Below are positions 61,360 to 64,000 of a DNA stretch of 64,000 nucleotides, in pieces. The DNA comes from Aquila chrysaetos chrysaetos. Its lineage: Eukaryota; Chordata; Aves; Accipitriformes; Accipitridae. The stretch's first letter is position 1; every line of letters begins with the position of its first letter. The notes under the pieces were generated by a model. The model saw nothing but the letters and a program-made list of their open reading frames with translations. It had not been told where the DNA came from and ran no database searches. The DNA is taken from positions 1,550,001-1,614,000 of the forward strand of contig NC_044010.1 of assembly GCF_900496995.4 (NCBI RefSeq). Reading direction: 5' to 3'. The translations under genes were made by a program, and so were the position numbers.

Positions 61360-64000
61360 TACCTCTCTGAAGTGCACATACAATCATGTGTGCAGCATGA
61401 GGAATAAACACGATGAGTCGGAGAACTGTGTGCAGTTGCAGGGCTGTGATCTTGTTGGGAGATGTCGAGATGGATGGAGATGCGGTGGGATGACTTGGAT
61501 GACTGGAGTGTTGCAGTGGAGGGATACGGACTCTTTAAGAAGAACAGGCCAGGAAAATGAGGGGGTGAAGTTGCCTTTTATGTGAGAGAGCAGCTGGAGA
61601 GCCTGGAGCTCTGCCTGGGGATGGATGGTGAACCAACTGAGAGCTTATGGATAAGGATTAAAGAGAAGACTGGTGTGGGTGACATTGTAGTGTGTGTCGG
61701 CTATAGGCCGCCTAACCAGGAATAACAAGCGGATGAGGCGGTCTACAGACAGATTGGAGCAGTGTCGTGTTTGTGGTCTTCATGGGGAACTTCAACCAAC
61801 TCAGTATCTGCTGGAGGCACAGCAGGGCATAAGCAATTCAAGAGCTTTCTGGAGTGCATTGATGACAACTTACTCCTCCAAGTGATAGTGCAGTCAATGA
61901 GAAATGCTCTGCTAAACTTCATATTCACAAAAGAGGGGTTTGTTGGGGATGTGAAGTTCAAAGGCAGCCTTGGCTGTAGGCACCATGAGGAAGTGGAGGT
62001 TAGGATCCTGAAAGGAGGGAGAAGGGCAAAAAGCAAGCTCACAACCCTGCCTCTTCAAGGATCTGCTTGGTAGAGTCCCCTTGGCATAAGGCCTTGGAGG
62101 GAAGAGGGGCCCTAGAAAGCTGGTTAATATTGAAGGATGACTTCACCAAGCTCAAGAGTGGTCCATTCCAATGAGCAGAAGTCAGGCAAAAATGCCAGGA
62201 GCTCTTTCAAAACTAGACACAGAAAGGAAGCACAAAGAAGGTGGAAACAGGGACAGTTAACCTGGGAGGAATACAGAGATACTGTCTGAGCTTGCAGAGA
62301 TGGGGTTAGGAAAGCCAAAGCCCAGCTGCAAGTGAATCTGGCAAGGGATGTCAAAGGCAATGTGAAGGGCTTCTATAAGTACACAGGTGACAAAAGGAAG
62401 ATTAAAGAATGTGGGCCAGCTGCTGAATGAAGTAGGAGACCTGGTGACAGAGGATGTGGGAGAAGCTGAGGTTCTTTTTTGCCTCAGTCTGCATTGATAA
62501 GACTGGCCTTCAGGAATCCCAGGCCCTCGTGACCACTGAGAAAGTCTGGAGCAAGAAAGGCGTACCCTTGGTGGATGGGGATCAAGTGAAGGAATACTTA
62601 AGCAAACTATACATACTTAAGTCTATGGGCCATGATGGAACGTACCCAGGAGTGCTGAGAGAGCTGGCTGGTGTCATTGTGAGACCTCTTGATAATCTTT
62701 GAGTGATTGTGGTGATTTGGAGAAGTGCCCAAAGACTGGAGGAAAGCAAATGTCCTTCCTATCTTCAAGAAGGAGGACCCAGGGAACTACAGGCTGGTCA
62801 GGCTTACCTCCATCCCTAGGAAGGTGATGGAGCAGCAAATCCTGGAAACTATTCCCAGGCCCACGAATGACAAGAAGGTGATGGGGCGTAGCCAGCATGG
62901 ATTGATGAAGGGGAAGTCATGGCTGGCCTGCTTGATAAACTTGTACAGTGAGGCTTTTTTGCCTCAGTCTGCACTGATAAGACTGGCCTTCAGGAGGCTT
63001 AGTAGATGAGGGGCGAGCAGTGGATATTGTCTGCCTAGACTTTGGTAAGGCTTTTGGCACTGTCTCCCATAAAAATCCTCACAGGGAAGCTGATGAAGTA
63101 TGAGCTGGATAAACAGACAGTGGGTTGAAAACTGGCTGAATGGCTGGGCCCAGAGGGTGCTGATCAGTTACTTAAAGTCTGTTTGGAGGCCAGTAACTAG
63201 TGGTGTACCCCAGGGATCAATACTGGGTCTGATCCTGTTCAATGTCTTCATTAATGATCTGGACGATGAGGCAGAGTGTGCCTTTAGCAAGTTTGCTGAT
63301 GACAAAACTGGGAGGAGTGGCTAATATGGCAGAGCATCGTCCTGCCACCCAGAGGGACCTCGACAGGCTTGAGAAATGGGCTGACAGGAACATCATGCAG
63401 TTCAGTGAGGGCAAGCCCTTCACCTGGGGAGGAACAACCTCATGCACCAATATATGCTGGAGGTCAACCATCTGGAAAGCAACTTTGCAGAAAAGGACTT
63501 GGGAGTCCTGGTGGATACCAAGCTGAACAGGAGCCAGCAGTGTGCTCTTGCAGCACAGAAGGCTAATTGTATCCTGGGCTGCATTAGACAAAGTATTGCC
63601 AGGAGGTTGAGGGAGGTGATCCTTCCCCTCTGCTCAACGCCGGTGCGGCCACACTTGGAGTGCTGTATCCAGTTCTGGGCTCCCCACTACAAGAGAGAGA
63701 TGGACATACTGGAGAGACTCCAACAAAGGGCCACAAAGATGATGAAGGGACTGGAGCATCTCTCCTCTGAGGAAACGTTGAGTGAGCTGGCACTGTCCTG
63801 GAGAAGAGAAGGCTCAGGGAGATCTTACCAATGTATATAAATACCTGAAGGGAGGGTGCAAAGAGGACAGAGCCAGGCTCTTTCAGTGGTGCCCAGTGAC
63901 GGGACAAGAGACAATGGGCACAAGACGAAACACAAGAGGCTCCCTCTGAACATTGGAAACCGTGTTTACTGTGAAGCTGACCAAGCACTGGAGCTGGTTG
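61360..64000 (+). pseudogene. CR1 ORF2 relic, endonuclease and reverse transcriptase
   Basis: The endonuclease part begins near LKCTYNHVCSMRNK (61360s) and includes GYRPPNQE (about 61700) and FLECIDDNLLLQVIVQSMRN (about 61850). The linker KTGLQESQALVTTEKVWSKK (about 62500) leads into the RT: PKDWRKANVLPIFKKEDPGN (62728 on), [12 protein letters not shown] (about 63200) and the catalytic FADD (63292-63303), broken just afterwards by a short deletion. The C-terminal region [20 protein letters not shown] (about 63495) and [18 protein letters not shown] (about 63705) follows. At least four frame changes and a 44-bp internal insertion at 62950-62993 show it is non-functional. The end lies beyond the window. 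Confidence 0.93.
62950..63000 (+). repeat. 44-bp insertion copied from 480 bp upstream
   Basis: 62954-62995 repeats 62474-62515 of the same CR1 with one mismatch in 42 bases. The copy interrupts the RT frame between SEA and LVDEGRAVDIV, where CR1 elements are normally continuous, and is bounded by GAGGCTT at 62950-62956 and at 62994-63000. The upstream copy is in its normal ORF2 place, so the downstream one is the insertion. Confidence 0.88.

Larger units (their letters stand above)
60850..64000 (+). mobile_element. Long decayed CR1 LINE, sense, running off the window
   Basis: Over 3.1 kb of CR1 in MAN1A2 intron 2, in gene orientation. Degenerate frames follow the CR1 order: ORF1 esterase C-terminus (to 61133), a spacer, then ORF2 endonuclease (about 61360-62060), reverse transcriptase (about 62560-63340) and C-terminal region (63340 onward). 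The 5' end is truncated inside ORF1 and the 3' end is past 64000. Stops and frameshifts are frequent, so it is dead. It is far longer than the other copies here, as most CR1 insertions are severely 5'-truncated. Confidence 0.95.

Noticed and set aside
1..64000. CRISPR arrays, bacterial operons, tRNA and rRNA genes
   Set aside because: No regularly spaced repeats, no ribosome-binding-site gene strings and no intact cloverleaf or rRNA sequence were seen. The split gene and CR1 elements indicate vertebrate nuclear DNA.

Overview
The window looks like avian nuclear DNA, or at least sauropsid. The evidence is CR1-type LINE fragments ending in the ATTCTATG-type tail, one solo endogenous-retrovirus LTR with ERVL-like 5-bp target duplications, no mammalian L1 or Alu, and an otherwise repeat-poor, AT-rich background broken by one sharp CpG island. 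Most open frames here are chance frames. One protein-coding gene is supported.

That gene is the 5' part of MAN1A2, which encodes Golgi alpha-1,2-mannosidase IB (glycoside hydrolase family 47), on the + strand. Exon 1 (26675-26982) encodes the cytosolic tail, the signal-anchor transmembrane helix and the start of the lumenal stem. Exon 2 (56234-56489) encodes the charged coiled-coil stem and a proline-rich linker. The exons join in phase with GT/AG splice sites across a 29.25-kb first intron and give residues 1-188. The catalytic domain lies beyond the right edge. The promoter is a TATA-less CpG island (about 25.25-27.1 kb) with an inverted pair of NRF1-like sites, long G and C homopolymers, a G-quadruplex motif and two upstream ORFs.

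Layout: 1-25 kb is gene-free flank with CR1 fragments (about 2.3, 11.8, 12.4 and 17.5-18.3 kb), an ancient reverse-transcriptase relic (about 13.3-13.8 kb), two weak tRNA-SINE-like relics (about 7.1 and 7.6 kb) and a diverged direct-repeat pair (about 22.2 and 24.1 kb). 25-27 kb is the promoter and exon 1. 27-56 kb is intron 1, with a candidate unannotated cassette exon (29950-30052), an antisense solo LTR (40660-41198), two short CR1 tails and simple repeats. 56.2-56.5 kb is exon 2. From about 60.85 kb to the edge, intron 2 holds a long, decayed sense-oriented CR1 with recognisable ORF1 esterase and ORF2 endonuclease and reverse-transcriptase remains.

I found no new multi-gene system. The observations most worth testing are the possible frame-shifting (poison) exon in MAN1A2 intron 1, the structured and uORF-containing leader, and a 44-bp self-templated insertion inside the long CR1.
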